Shown here one piece after another: positions 39,323 to 47,742 of a stretch of 64,000 bases of DNA. The notes below the pieces were generated by a model, which was not told the DNA's origin, made no database searches, and worked only from the letters and a program-made list of their open reading frames with translations. A program made the position numbers and the translations under genes. The stretch comes from Bacteroidota bacterium (GTDB taxonomy: Bacteria > Bacteroidota > Bacteroidia > Chitinophagales > Saprospiraceae), in the NCBI GenBank assembly GCA_029572935.1, contig JAKQHM010000007.1, positions 1 through 64,000 on the forward strand, in the 5' to 3' direction. Position 1 is the first letter of the stretch; each line of letters starts with the position of its first letter.

Positions 39323-40159
39323 ATGAGTTTCACATTATCAGCAACAGACGTAAAGAATCTGAGAGAAGCCACCGGAGCCGGTATGATGGATTGCAAAGCA
39401 GCCCTGACTGAAGCCGAGGGAGACTTCGAAAAAGCCATAGAGATCCTCCGTAAAAAGGGTCAGAAATTATCTGTCAAGCGCGCAGACCGCGACGCAAAGG
39501 AAGGCGTGGTCATCGCCATGGTCAATCCCGAGAAGACCCGCGGCATCATTGTGAAGCTGAGCTCTGAAACAGATTTTGTTTCCAAAAACGAGGACTTCAT
39601 CAACACGACCAAGAAGATGGCCGAGATCGCTCTGAAAAACTTTCCGGCAGATCTGGAGTCCTTGAAAGCACTGCCTTATGAAGGCTCTGTGAGCATAGAA
39701 AACAAGACCACGGACCTTGTGGCTGCGATCGGTGAAAAGATCGAGCTCACCAACTATGAGCGCCTCGAAGCGCCTCAGGTGGAGTATTACATCCACATGG
39801 GCAACAAAGCAGGGGTACTCATTGGCTTGAGCAAAGCCGGAGACCAGTACTCCGATGCAGGACGCGATGCTGCCATGCAGGTTGCTGCCATGAAACCGGT
39901 TGCACTGGACAAAGGCGACGTGGATGCCACCATCATCGCCAAGGAGATCGAGATCGGCAAGGAACAGGCACGCGCTGAAGGCAAACCTGAAGCCATGCTG
40001 GAAAAGATCGCCATGGGTAAACTCGAAAAATTCTACAAGGAAAACACCCTGCTCAACCAGCAGTTTGTAAAGGACGGAGGACATACCATTTCCTCCTACC
40101 TCAAATCGATCGACAAGGATCTGACCATCATCGGCTTCAAGCACGTGATGCTCGGATAA
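39323..40159 (+). CDS. tsf: Translation elongation factor Ts
   Basis: The 278-residue protein begins with the UBA-like N-terminal domain (DVKNLREATGAGMMDCKAAL) and contains the EF-Tu-contacting TDFVSKNEDF motif, followed by the dimerisation-type core (MQVAAMKPVALDK). It exchanges GDP for GTP on EF-Tu. It lies in the universal rpsB-tsf order and ends the operon, followed 24 bp later by a strong terminator. Confidence 0.98.
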   Translation: MSFTLSATDVKNLREATGAGMMDCKAALTEAEGDFEKAIEILRKKGQKLSVKRADRDAKEGVVIAMVNPEKTRGIIVKLSSETDFVSKNEDFINTTKKMAEIALKNFPADLESLKALPYEGSVSIENKTTDLVAAIGEKIELTNYERLEAPQVEYYIHMGNKAGVLIGLSKAGDQYSDAGRDAAMQVAAMKPVALDKGDVDATIIAKEIEIGKEQARAEGKPEAMLEKIAMGKLEKFYKENTLLNQQFVKDGGHTISSYLKSIDKDLTIIGFKHVMLG

Positions 40160-40183
40160 TCCAATCAGATAAAAGAAAAAAAA

Positions 40184-40211
40184 GCGGAGGAAAACCCTCC
40201 GCTTTTTTTTT
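40184..40211 (+). terminator. Intrinsic terminator of the ribosomal protein operon
   Basis: GCGGAGG (40184-40190) and CCTCCGC (40196-40202) form a 7-bp stem with a 5-nt loop, extended by an A-run pairing with nine T residues (40203-40211). It is probably active in both directions. Confidence 0.9.
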
Positions 40212-40250
40212 GCCCTCTCGGGAGTTGGGATAAAACGGGGATGCTTAAAG

Positions 40251-40429
40251 CCTTGGCCAATAGCATAAGCCTTGGCCATTAGCATAAGCCTAGGCCATTA
40301 GCATTAACCTAGGCCAATAGCATCAGCCTTGGCCAATAGCATAAGCCTAGGCCATTAGCATAAGCCTAGGCCAATAGCATAAGCCTAGACCATAAGCTAT
40401 CAGCCATAAGCTATTAGCCATCAGCATCC
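40251..40429. repeat. 19-bp tandem repeat array (seven units plus degenerate tail)
   Basis: Seven head-to-tail copies of a 19-bp unit, CCTTGGCCAATAGCATAAG with variants (CCTAGG for CCTTGG, CATT for CAAT), run from 40251 to 40383. A decayed stretch with CCATAAGCTAT words follows to 40429. Each unit contains a palindromic core (TTGGCCAA or GGCCTAGGCC). No reading frame is implied. It separates the tsf terminator from the pyrH promoter region. Confidence 0.9.
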
Positions 40430-40521
40430 TCCCTCATATCCAAACTTTTTGCAATTTATTATCGATTATCCCGTCTGCCTGAATAACTTTACCCCCGCAA
40501 ACCAATACCAATCCACCCGGC

Positions 40522-41226
40522 ATGATCAAGTTTAGAAGAATACTCCTGAAGCTCAGCGGAGAGTCGCTGATGGGGGAGCAGCAGTTTGGCATAGACCCGG
40601 CCATGTTGAAATATTATGCAGACCAGATCCGCAGTATTGCCCGGGAAGGAGTGGAGGTGGCCATTGTCATCGGAGGGGGCAACATCTTCCGCGGGCTTGG
40701 CTCAGATTCGGGTATAGAACGCGTGCAGGGAGATTACATGGGGATGATGGCCACCTGCATCAACGGCATGGCCTTGCAGAGTGCACTCGAGAGTCAGGGG
40801 CTTTATACCAGAATGATCTCCGCCATCGAGATGCGCCAGATCGCCGAACCCTACATCCGCAGGCGTGCCATCCGGCACCTGGAGAAAAAGCGGATCCTGA
40901 TCTTTACGGCCGGTACCGGCAATCCCTACTTCACAACCGACTCGGCTGCTGCACTCCGCGCCAGCGAGATCAATGCCGACGTCATTCTCAAGGGTACCCG
41001 CGTAGATGGCATCTACGACAAGGATCCGGAAAAATTTCCGGACGCCGTCCGGTACGAAACCGTCAGCTTTGACGAGGCCATCCGCATGAATCTGAAGGTC
41101 ATGGACATGACTGCTTTCACCATTTGCCGTGAAAACCATATCCCCATCATCGTTTTCGATATCAACAAGGACCAGAACCTCTTCCGCATCGTGGAAGGCG
41201 AGAAGATCGGGACTACGGTGATTTGA
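40522..41226 (+). CDS. pyrH: UMP kinase
   Basis: The 234-residue amino-acid-kinase-fold enzyme phosphorylates UMP to UDP in pyrimidine nucleotide synthesis. Signature stretches are KFRRILLKLSGESLMG, IVIGGGNIFRG, GNPYFTTDSAAALRASEI and GTRVDGIYDKDPE. The gene lies after tsf as in many bacteria, but 362 bp away behind a terminator and a repeat array. The usual next gene, frr, is absent. A TAACTTTAC sequence 30 bp upstream is a poor -7 box. Confidence 0.97.
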   Translation: MIKFRRILLKLSGESLMGEQQFGIDPAMLKYYADQIRSIAREGVEVAIVIGGGNIFRGLGSDSGIERVQGDYMGMMATCINGMALQSALESQGLYTRMISAIEMRQIAEPYIRRRAIRHLEKKRILIFTAGTGNPYFTTDSAAALRASEINADVILKGTRVDGIYDKDPEKFPDAVRYETVSFDEAIRMNLKVMDMTAFTICRENHIPIIVFDINKDQNLFRIVEGEKIGTTVI

Positions 41227-41395
41227 AGAGAATAAATTTCCGATCCCTACCTCAGGATCTTTATTCCCGGGCATTGATTTTTCTGCCTTTTGGTCATTCC
41301 TTTTATTTTGATTTCATTTCAGGCCTTGCGAAGGAGTACATTTCGTCGCCGGCAGGCTTGATACCATTGTATCTTGTACGCTAAATGTTGAAGTT

Positions 41396-43699
41396 ATGAA
41401 TCCCAGAATGATCCTCATCGCTGCCTGTCTGATCATGGCAGGTTTTGTAAATGCACAATCTCTATACGATCCCACCCAATTGCAGGAGATCCGGATCTAT
41501 TTTCCCTTCAGCGACTGGGATGCACGCCTGGACAGCCTTAAAAAATCCAATCCCGACGGCAGGCTGATCGCAAGCTACGCCTTGCTCAACGGTCAGAGGT
41601 TTGACAGCATTGGGATTCGCTACAAGGGCAACAGCACCTACAATGCCACCCGAAACAAGAATCCTTTTAACATCAAACTGGACTTTGTCCAGGAATCCCA
41701 GCAATACGAAGGCTTCAGTACCCTCAAATTATCCAATGCCTTTATGGACCCCAGTTTCCTGAGAGAAGCTTTGGGTTACCAGATCTGCCGTCAATATCTG
41801 CCGGCCTCCAGGGCCAATTTTATGAAAGTCTATGTCAATGACATTTACATTGGTTTGTACACGAACGTGGAGAACGTCAGCAATGATTTCCTGTCCCGGA
41901 ACTTTTATTCCAGCGACAATGCCTTTTTCCAGTGCGACCGGACAGATATACAGCAAACGCTGCCCTCTTCCTGTACCGGAAATCCCGGATCGGCCTTGAA
42001 ATATACCAGCGCGGATTCAGCCTGCTATTACAATTCCTACGAGAAAGAATCCGATCAGGGTTGGGCCGCCCTGCTGAATTTGATGAAAGTACTCAATCAG
42101 AATCCCACGGCAGTTGATCAGGTCCTCGATGTAGACCGGGCACTGTGGATGCTGGCGCTGAACAATATTTTTGTAAACCTGGACAGCTATTCCGGATCGG
42201 GACACAATTATCTGGTCTATGAAGATGACCAGGGCCGCTTTCAGACCATCATGTGGGACCTCAACGAGTTTTACGGAGCCTTTGCCAATGCCGGCACCGG
42301 CGGACAGCTTAGCGTTGCCCAAATGCGCACCCTGGATCCGCTTCTTCACCAGAACAATGCCGAGAGGCCATTGATCAGGGCCTTGCTCAGCAACCCTTCC
42401 TGGCGCAAAAGATACCTGGCGCACGTGAAGGCCATAGTGGACGATGCAGTCACGGCCAACGCCTGGGAAACCCAGGGAAAAGCACTTCAGGATCTGATTC
42501 GCGAGGCTGTATCCCAGGACAACAACAAGTTTTTCAGCACGGCCGCTTTTGAACAGAATCTGACTCAGGACTTTTCCGCAGGCGGAGGACCCGGAGGAGG
42601 CAAGACCTATCCAGGCCTGACCAAGTTTACCCGGGAGCGGGTGTCTTTTCTCCAGAGCCATGCTTCACTGAATGTTGTGAATCCCGTCATCAGCGATATA
42701 CAGACGAGGACGGAGGGCACAGGGACTGCAGCTCAGATCTTCCTTACCGTTCGCGTGCAAAATGCCAACCTGGCCAAACTGTTTTATCGGGAGCAGCCAA
42801 CCGATGTTTTTAGAGAGATCGCGCTTTTTGACGATGGGGCGCACCTGGACGGAGCTGCCGGGGATGGTGTTTACGGAGCACAATGGAGCAGGGACCGGTC
42901 CCGGAAGATTCAATATTATATCTATGCAGAAAATGCTGACATAGCAGCCCTTTCGCCCGCCAGGGCCGAATATGAATTTTACGAGATAGCCGCAGAAACC
43001 GAAGCTATTGAGAAGGATGCCATCCTGGTCAATGAGCTGATGGCTTCCAATCAAAGCTTCATCACAGACGAAAGCGGGGCCTACGAGGATTGGATCGAGT
43101 TGTACAACAATACAGACCGCGCCATCCGGATGCAGGGTCTGTACCTGAGCGACAATCCCGACAACAAGCTCAAATGGTCTTTTCCGGATACGAGCATTGC
43201 GGCTCGCGGATATCTGATCGTATGGGCCGATGAGGACGGCAAGGACCCGGGCCTGCATGCCAATTTCAAATTATCCAAATCCGGGGAAGGTGCTTATTTG
43301 TACAACAACGACAGCAGTCTGGTCAATGGCTTCGATTTTCCGGCACAGAACGACGATCAATCCTATGGCCGTTGCGGTACCGGATTGAAGAATTTTTCAG
43401 ATCCCACTTTTGCGAAAGCCAACGATTGTGGTGCTACTTCTGTCGATGGGGTCAGTGGATCAGAGATCATACTTTTCCCTAATCCCTGTCGCGATCAATT
43501 CAGCTTGCGGGCCTCCGGAGCTGAAAGGCTGGCTGTCGAACTCTTCGACTTGTCCGGCATCCGACATCTTTCTTTGAGTTGGGCTCCCTCCTCAGGGGAG
43601 GCTCTCATTGTGCCTACTGGAGATTTGCATCCGGGTATCTACCTGATACGGGTGATCCGGGGTGATCAAACGCATACCTTTCGTTTGACGAAGCAATAG
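41396..43699 (+). CDS. CotH kinase family secreted protein with lamin-tail and T9SS sorting domains
   Basis: The 767-residue protein has a signal peptide (ILIAACLIMAGFVNAQ) and a CotH-like kinase domain at about 30-400 (IGIRYKGNSTYNATRNKNPF, LREALGYQICRQYLPASRAN, WDLNEFYGAF). A linker with a Gly-rich stretch (GGGPGGGK) and a beta domain (about 430-540) come next. The lamin-tail domain is at about 545-665 (VNELMASNQSFITDESGAYE, DWIELYNNT), and the C-terminal T9SS sorting domain begins IILFPNPCRDQFSLR. CotH proteins phosphorylate surface proteins in Bacillus spores; in Bacteroidota their targets are unknown. It is monocistronic. Confidence 0.9.
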   Translation: MNPRMILIAACLIMAGFVNAQSLYDPTQLQEIRIYFPFSDWDARLDSLKKSNPDGRLIASYALLNGQRFDSIGIRYKGNSTYNATRNKNPFNIKLDFVQESQQYEGFSTLKLSNAFMDPSFLREALGYQICRQYLPASRANFMKVYVNDIYIGLYTNVENVSNDFLSRNFYSSDNAFFQCDRTDIQQTLPSSCTGNPGSALKYTSADSACYYNSYEKESDQGWAALLNLMKVLNQNPTAVDQVLDVDRALWMLALNNIFVNLDSYSGSGHNYLVYEDDQGRFQTIMWDLNEFYGAFANAGTGGQLSVAQMRTLDPLLHQNNAERPLIRALLSNPSWRKRYLAHVKAIVDDAVTANAWETQGKALQDLIREAVSQDNNKFFSTAAFEQNLTQDFSAGGGPGGGKTYPGLTKFTRERVSFLQSHASLNVVNPVISDIQTRTEGTGTAAQIFLTVRVQNANLAKLFYREQPTDVFREIALFDDGAHLDGAAGDGVYGAQWSRDRSRKIQYYIYAENADIAALSPARAEYEFYEIAAETEAIEKDAILVNELMASNQSFITDESGAYEDWIELYNNTDRAIRMQGLYLSDNPDNKLKWSFPDTSIAARGYLIVWADEDGKDPGLHANFKLSKSGEGAYLYNNDSSLVNGFDFPAQNDDQSYGRCGTGLKNFSDPTFAKANDCGATSVDGVSGSEIILFPNPCRDQFSLRASGAERLAVELFDLSGIRHLSLSWAPSSGEALIVPTGDLHPGIYLIRVIRGDQTHTFRLTKQ

Positions 43700-43887
43700 T
43701 CACCGGGCATTTTTATGATATATAGAGTAGGAGGGGGATAAACAGGACGTTTATGATTTTTTTTGATCCCAATCAGTCAGGATAGGCAACATCCCAATAC
43801 CTTACTGATTGAAATCATCCTTCCATTTGATCCGGGTCATTGCATTTGTATACTAGACTCAGAATATTTGCAGTATAATTCAAATGC

Positions 43888-44760
43888 ATGAAGAACTTAC
43901 TTATTTTAATGATTTTCCTGGGAACCGGAATGTCCTATGCCCAGACCTTTGATGACCTGCTCCAAAACTATATAGGAAATAACAAGGAGAAGTACCTGCA
44001 GCCTGTGGCCGATCTGGTGACAGGTAGTTTCAATTCCGGCTGGAATTCACCCGGAAAAATGGACTCCAGCTTTTATTTTCGTTTTGGGATCACGACCACG
44101 GCAGGATTTGTGACGGATAATCTTAAGACATTCCGTGCGACCACGGAGGATCCTTTTTTACCCATGACCACAGTAGATGCAGCCACCATCGTTGGCAACA
44201 ACGAACCCGTGGTGGTCGATGGAGAGAACGGCACCTCCTATGTCTTTCAGGGTGGTACCCAGTTGGCTTTGTTCCCGATGGTCATGCCTCAGATCAATGT
44301 AGGTGGACTATATGGCAGTGAATTGGGTCTGAGGTTTTTTGCCTGGGATTTTGGGGGTGATTTTGGAAAACTCCAATTGCTCGGCTTGTCTGCGAAGCAT
44401 GATGTGGGGCGGTATTTCAAGCTGGGTAAATGGTACTGGAATGCGATGTACGCCTTTCAAAACATACAGGGGGGGAAATATTTTGACATCACCACCCATC
44501 TGGTCGGCATGGAGGCAGGCAGGACCATTGGTCCGTGGTATTGGTACGGCACTCTGGGTTATCAGTTTGGTAAGATGGATGCCGTGTACAAGGAGGATCC
44601 CGACCAGGGCGAGCGCGAAGTGAGCGTCAGCCTTAACAATAGCTTTCCGGTCTATGCAGGCCTCGGAGGAGGGGTAAGGGTAGGCGTTTTACGCGTCAAC
44701 CTCGCCCTGAATTATGCCAAGGCTCCTTTTGGTGAGCTGGGTATCGGAATTCAGTTTTAA
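43888..44760 (+). CDS. DUF6588-like outer-membrane protein
   Basis: The 290-residue protein has a signal peptide (LLILMIFLGTGMSYAQ) followed by beta-rich sequence with many alternating aromatic and polar residues, ending in phenylalanine (GELGIGIQF) as outer-membrane barrels do. The early motif YLQPVADLVTGSFNSGW and the run of Gly-rich strands resemble DUF6588 proteins of Bacteroidota, a resemblance from memory rather than a search. It is followed 31 bp later by a lipoprotein gene, and both end at the same terminator. Confidence 0.7.
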   Translation: MKNLLILMIFLGTGMSYAQTFDDLLQNYIGNNKEKYLQPVADLVTGSFNSGWNSPGKMDSSFYFRFGITTTAGFVTDNLKTFRATTEDPFLPMTTVDAATIVGNNEPVVVDGENGTSYVFQGGTQLALFPMVMPQINVGGLYGSELGLRFFAWDFGGDFGKLQLLGLSAKHDVGRYFKLGKWYWNAMYAFQNIQGGKYFDITTHLVGMEAGRTIGPWYWYGTLGYQFGKMDAVYKEDPDQGEREVSVSLNNSFPVYAGLGGGVRVGVLRVNLALNYAKAPFGELGIGIQF

Positions 44761-44791
44761 TTGCTTATTTAACCACATAAAAACACAAATC

Positions 44792-45409
44792 ATGAAATTC
44801 AATTATTTTATTTTTTTGGCAGTATTATTTTCTTTTGCTTCCTGTACGGATAGTCGGTTGATCAAATACAATGAAACCAAAGTTTTTCCCATAGAAGTTG
44901 AGATGAACGAGTCAGGTAGAACTGTTTCAGGTAATATAGAAGCCACGAGCTTGAGGAAATTATTTGATATTCCTTCAGATGGAAAGGTGGAATCATTCAC
45001 CATATCGGGGGTAAATCTTGTATTGGAAAGGTTGCCAGCAAGTGAGGCTGATTTGATTGATTATATAGTCGCATTCAAGAATGAAGGTGAAACCTGTGTA
45101 CTTGCCTATAAATTAGGCCGGGATGTTAGTGTCCTTTTTGGTAAAAAAACTTTCAATATTTCATCTGAGCTGAACAAATTTTGTGTGGACGAATTGGAAT
45201 GTAACATTTATGATTTAATAGGTGATGGGCCTTCGGGTTGTAGCGTCGATAATTTGAAATATCATATGGAAATTGTGGCAAAGGATTTTGCTGGTCAACC
45301 AAAAAAATTTGTTGGAAAAGTTACGGGTCAAATTCAATGCCAAGTAGTTTACTCCGTCTGTGAGAGCTTTCCGGAAGGATTATTCAGTGAATATCCCGAA
45401 TGTAAGTAA
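44792..45409 (+). CDS. Predicted lipoprotein of unknown function
   Basis: From the ATG at 44792 the protein has 205 residues with a lipoprotein signal ending FSFASC. The mature part has two regions of beta character and six cysteines in the C-terminal half (LNKFCVDELEC, GPSGCSVD, QIQCQVVYSVC, YPEC), so it is likely exported and disulfide-bonded. Upstream extension to 44714 would overlap the previous gene and lacks a signal peptide. It is co-transcribed with the DUF6588-like gene. No family was recognised. Confidence 0.75.
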   Translation: MKFNYFIFLAVLFSFASCTDSRLIKYNETKVFPIEVEMNESGRTVSGNIEATSLRKLFDIPSDGKVESFTISGVNLVLERLPASEADLIDYIVAFKNEGETCVLAYKLGRDVSVLFGKKTFNISSELNKFCVDELECNIYDLIGDGPSGCSVDNLKYHMEIVAKDFAGQPKKFVGKVTGQIQCQVVYSVCESFPEGLFSEYPECK

Positions 45410-45518
45410 GAACTTTTTCAATAGCAAAAGTAGGAATATAAATCGGTTTGAATAAAAAGTGCAATAGATAGGTTAGGTTTTGTTTTGTAAAGTTGTTTTA
45501 AACAGTGAAGTGTTTTTT

Positions 45519-45547
45519 AAACGGGTGGGCAACCACCCGTTTTTTTT
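45519..45547 (+). terminator. Intrinsic terminator after the lipoprotein gene
   Basis: AAACGGGTGG (45519-45528) pairs perfectly with CCACCCGTTT (45533-45542) around a GCAA loop, followed by T residues to 45547. Confidence 0.92.
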
Positions 45548-45672
45548 CATTTTGTAGCTTAAAATTTGTCTCAAAATATTCAGAAGAAGACAATAAGTAA
45601 ATGCCTACTTGATTGTAACATTAGAGTAGAGATTGATATCTTCTTGAGGCGTTTAAAAAGACGACCTTCACC

Positions 45673-45697
45673 ATATCCATTCATTCCACGTATCATA
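45673..45697. repeat. 25-bp direct repeat, left copy
   Basis: The 25 bases starting ATATCCATTCATTCC are identical to 47623-47647 in the same orientation. This copy lies directly at the 3' end of the intervening T9SS gene. On the minus strand both copies encode MIRGMNGY if read in frame, and this copy opens a 38-codon frame. Confidence 0.85.
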
Positions 45698-45698
45698 C

Positions 45699-47435
45699 CT
45701 ACCCCCGCATGACCACCAATTTCTCTGCTTTGACCAGGATGCCTCGCTCATAGATCAGGGCCGAATAAACTCCGGGCTGCAGATCGCGGGTATCGATGAA
45801 ATTGCTGCCCTGATAGAGGCGCGCAGTGTACACATTCTGTCCCTGTGGATTCATCAGGTGGAGGTACATGCGCTCAGGGAGGTAGTCGTGTATATTGAGG
45901 ACGAAATGATCCGTGGCGGGATTCGGGAAGAGTTCTGTGCTGAGGATCGTTTTTCCAGCGTCACCGGTGGCGCTTGTACCTACATGGAGTGTCCGGCACA
46001 AAGTATCTGCTCCATATTTGTTTTTCACCATCAGGCAGACCTCATACACTCCGTCCTTCTGATAGCAATGCACAGGAGATGTATCTCTACTCTGAGTCCC
46101 ATCGCCCAGATCCCAGTACCACTGAGGCTCCGACTCCTCTGTAAGATAGGCACTCAGATCTACAAACTCAAAACATCTGTATTCCACTGTATCCTGGTCA
46201 TATCTCCACCAAGCCCAGGGGACATTGTCTATACCCAGCGTGTCACACTCGCTGCCATCAATGGGGCCGAGGCGGTAGTTGGGAAAATTTGGGGTCCCTC
46301 TATCTGTCAGGGTGGGTAACATAAATGAGTTCTGTAAAGGACTGCTAGCCTTACCATACTCATTAGGTCGATCGATCACGTGCATAACAAAATTATTGTG
46401 CCCGTTTATTATATATATTCTGCCATCGGGTGCTAATTGATGTGAGCCGTAGCTTGATCCCCAAGGAGGAGTCACATCAATTATACTATCCACTTTCTCC
46501 AGATAATTCACCGGGTCTGGTGAAGTAAGATCCATTTGGTATAAGTTAGACCCCTCACTCCAGTATAGGTATTTCTCATTAGGTGAAAAACTGATTCCCA
46601 TCAATCCTTTGGCTCCATAATTAGCTACATCTATAAATTTCAAATTTCCTGAACAGCGATCAAAATTAAATAAATAAATAAATAAACCTTCATTATATGA
46701 AACACCTTCAAGCAAAGCAAAGTAATTGCCCTGCGGAGAAAACGATGCCTGGCCATAACCATCTAAAATCACAGGACCTACCCTTTGAGTATCTTTCAGT
46801 TGAAATCCTTGGGGAGTCAAAAGATATTTGTAGTATAGGTTTGTATTGTATTTGTTAAATATAATCCACCAATCTCTTCCATTTGCATGAAGACATGCAG
46901 TCATACAACCCTGATTGATAGTATCATGTATAACGTTACCATTTTTCTCACTTTTATTATTTTTAGAATTAAGTACAAGATACTCCACGCCTTTTATCAA
47001 GAAAAATGGATCACCAGAAATAGAGCTTCTTTCCTTATTCATATACAATAAATAATGTTCATTTTTATTGCTTGCTGAAGGAAGAAATAATACACCTTGA
47101 ACTGCAATTAATCCGTCCCAGTATTTTATCCCTAAATCGGTTGCTCCTTCAACTAACATATGATTGTTGCTCATAACATCGAACCCATTTGTATAGAATA
47201 ATAGTTGTCCAAACTCGTCTGATATAGATGCATTAGCTAAATAAATATTCAATCTTCCTTCTGGGACAAAACTAGCTACTGGATTGCCTTCGTTAAAATC
47301 CATCATGCTGGTACCAAATCGACTATCTCCTTTACCTCCTGAATATCCATTCATCCAGATAAAATCATACCGCTGGCACCAGACAGCGGTATGATTTAAC
47401 AAAAGGGTAAATGCTATGAAAATTAATTTATACAT
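45699..47435 (-). CDS. Secreted propeller-like protein with PKD and T9SS sorting domains
   Basis: From the ATG at 47435 the protein has 578 residues. A signal peptide (KLIFIAFTLLLNHTAVWCQ) is followed by a region at about 20-400 whose repeated beta blocks (QASFSPQGNYFALLEGVS, MGISFSPNEKYLYWSEGSN) suggest a WD40-like propeller. A PKD-type Ig domain (PQWYWDLGDGTQSRDTSPVH) and a C-terminal sorting domain (STELFPNPATDHFVLNI) complete it. The first half is AT-richer than the last third. Identical 25-bp repeats flank the gene, which hints at insertion or duplication. No enzyme motif was seen. Confidence 0.85.
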   Translation of the reverse strand: MYKLIFIAFTLLLNHTAVWCQRYDFIWMNGYSGGKGDSRFGTSMMDFNEGNPVASFVPEGRLNIYLANASISDEFGQLLFYTNGFDVMSNNHMLVEGATDLGIKYWDGLIAVQGVLFLPSASNKNEHYLLYMNKERSSISGDPFFLIKGVEYLVLNSKNNKSEKNGNVIHDTINQGCMTACLHANGRDWWIIFNKYNTNLYYKYLLTPQGFQLKDTQRVGPVILDGYGQASFSPQGNYFALLEGVSYNEGLFIYLFNFDRCSGNLKFIDVANYGAKGLMGISFSPNEKYLYWSEGSNLYQMDLTSPDPVNYLEKVDSIIDVTPPWGSSYGSHQLAPDGRIYIINGHNNFVMHVIDRPNEYGKASSPLQNSFMLPTLTDRGTPNFPNYRLGPIDGSECDTLGIDNVPWAWWRYDQDTVEYRCFEFVDLSAYLTEESEPQWYWDLGDGTQSRDTSPVHCYQKDGVYEVCLMVKNKYGADTLCRTLHVGTSATGDAGKTILSTELFPNPATDHFVLNIHDYLPERMYLHLMNPQGQNVYTARLYQGSNFIDTRDLQPGVYSALIYERGILVKAEKLVVMRG

Positions 47436-47622
47436 ATCCTGATGGTATAACCCTGTCAAAAGCAGTAAAAAGGTAAATTTAACTTTAATTCTTCATTTTA
47501 TATAAAAATTTTGATCAACTGGTTTGTACAGGAATGGAGATTTCCACCAAGTGCTTCATGGAGGTCTTCAGATATTAAACTTTCTAAGATTATGGTGGGG
47601 CTGGAAATACAAACCCTTCCAA

Positions 47623-47647
47623 ATATCCATTCATTCCACGTATCATA
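47623..47647. repeat. 25-bp direct repeat, right copy
   Basis: Identical to 45673-45697. It lies in the spacer upstream of the T9SS gene and downstream of the giant Cys-rich gene. The sequence around the repeat is not conserved between copies beyond the 25 bp. Confidence 0.85.
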
Positions 47648-47683
47648 ATTATTACCTAATAGACTCTATTTCTTCCCGCAAGA

Positions 47684-47716
47684 TAAAAAAAAGGCCGGAG
47701 GAAATCCCCCGGCCTT
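47684..47716 (-). terminator. Intrinsic terminator after the giant Cys-rich gene
   Basis: AAGGCCGG (47691-47698) pairs with CCGGCCTT (47709-47716), with an extra GG/CC pair inside. On the minus strand an eight-base T-run follows. It lies 27 bp after the stop codon. Confidence 0.88.
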
Positions 47717-47742
47717 CCTGGCTTCAAGCTTAATCTGGCTGT

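Noticed and set aside
40251-40429. CRISPR array
   Set aside because: The 19-bp units are contiguous with no spacers and no cas genes are present.
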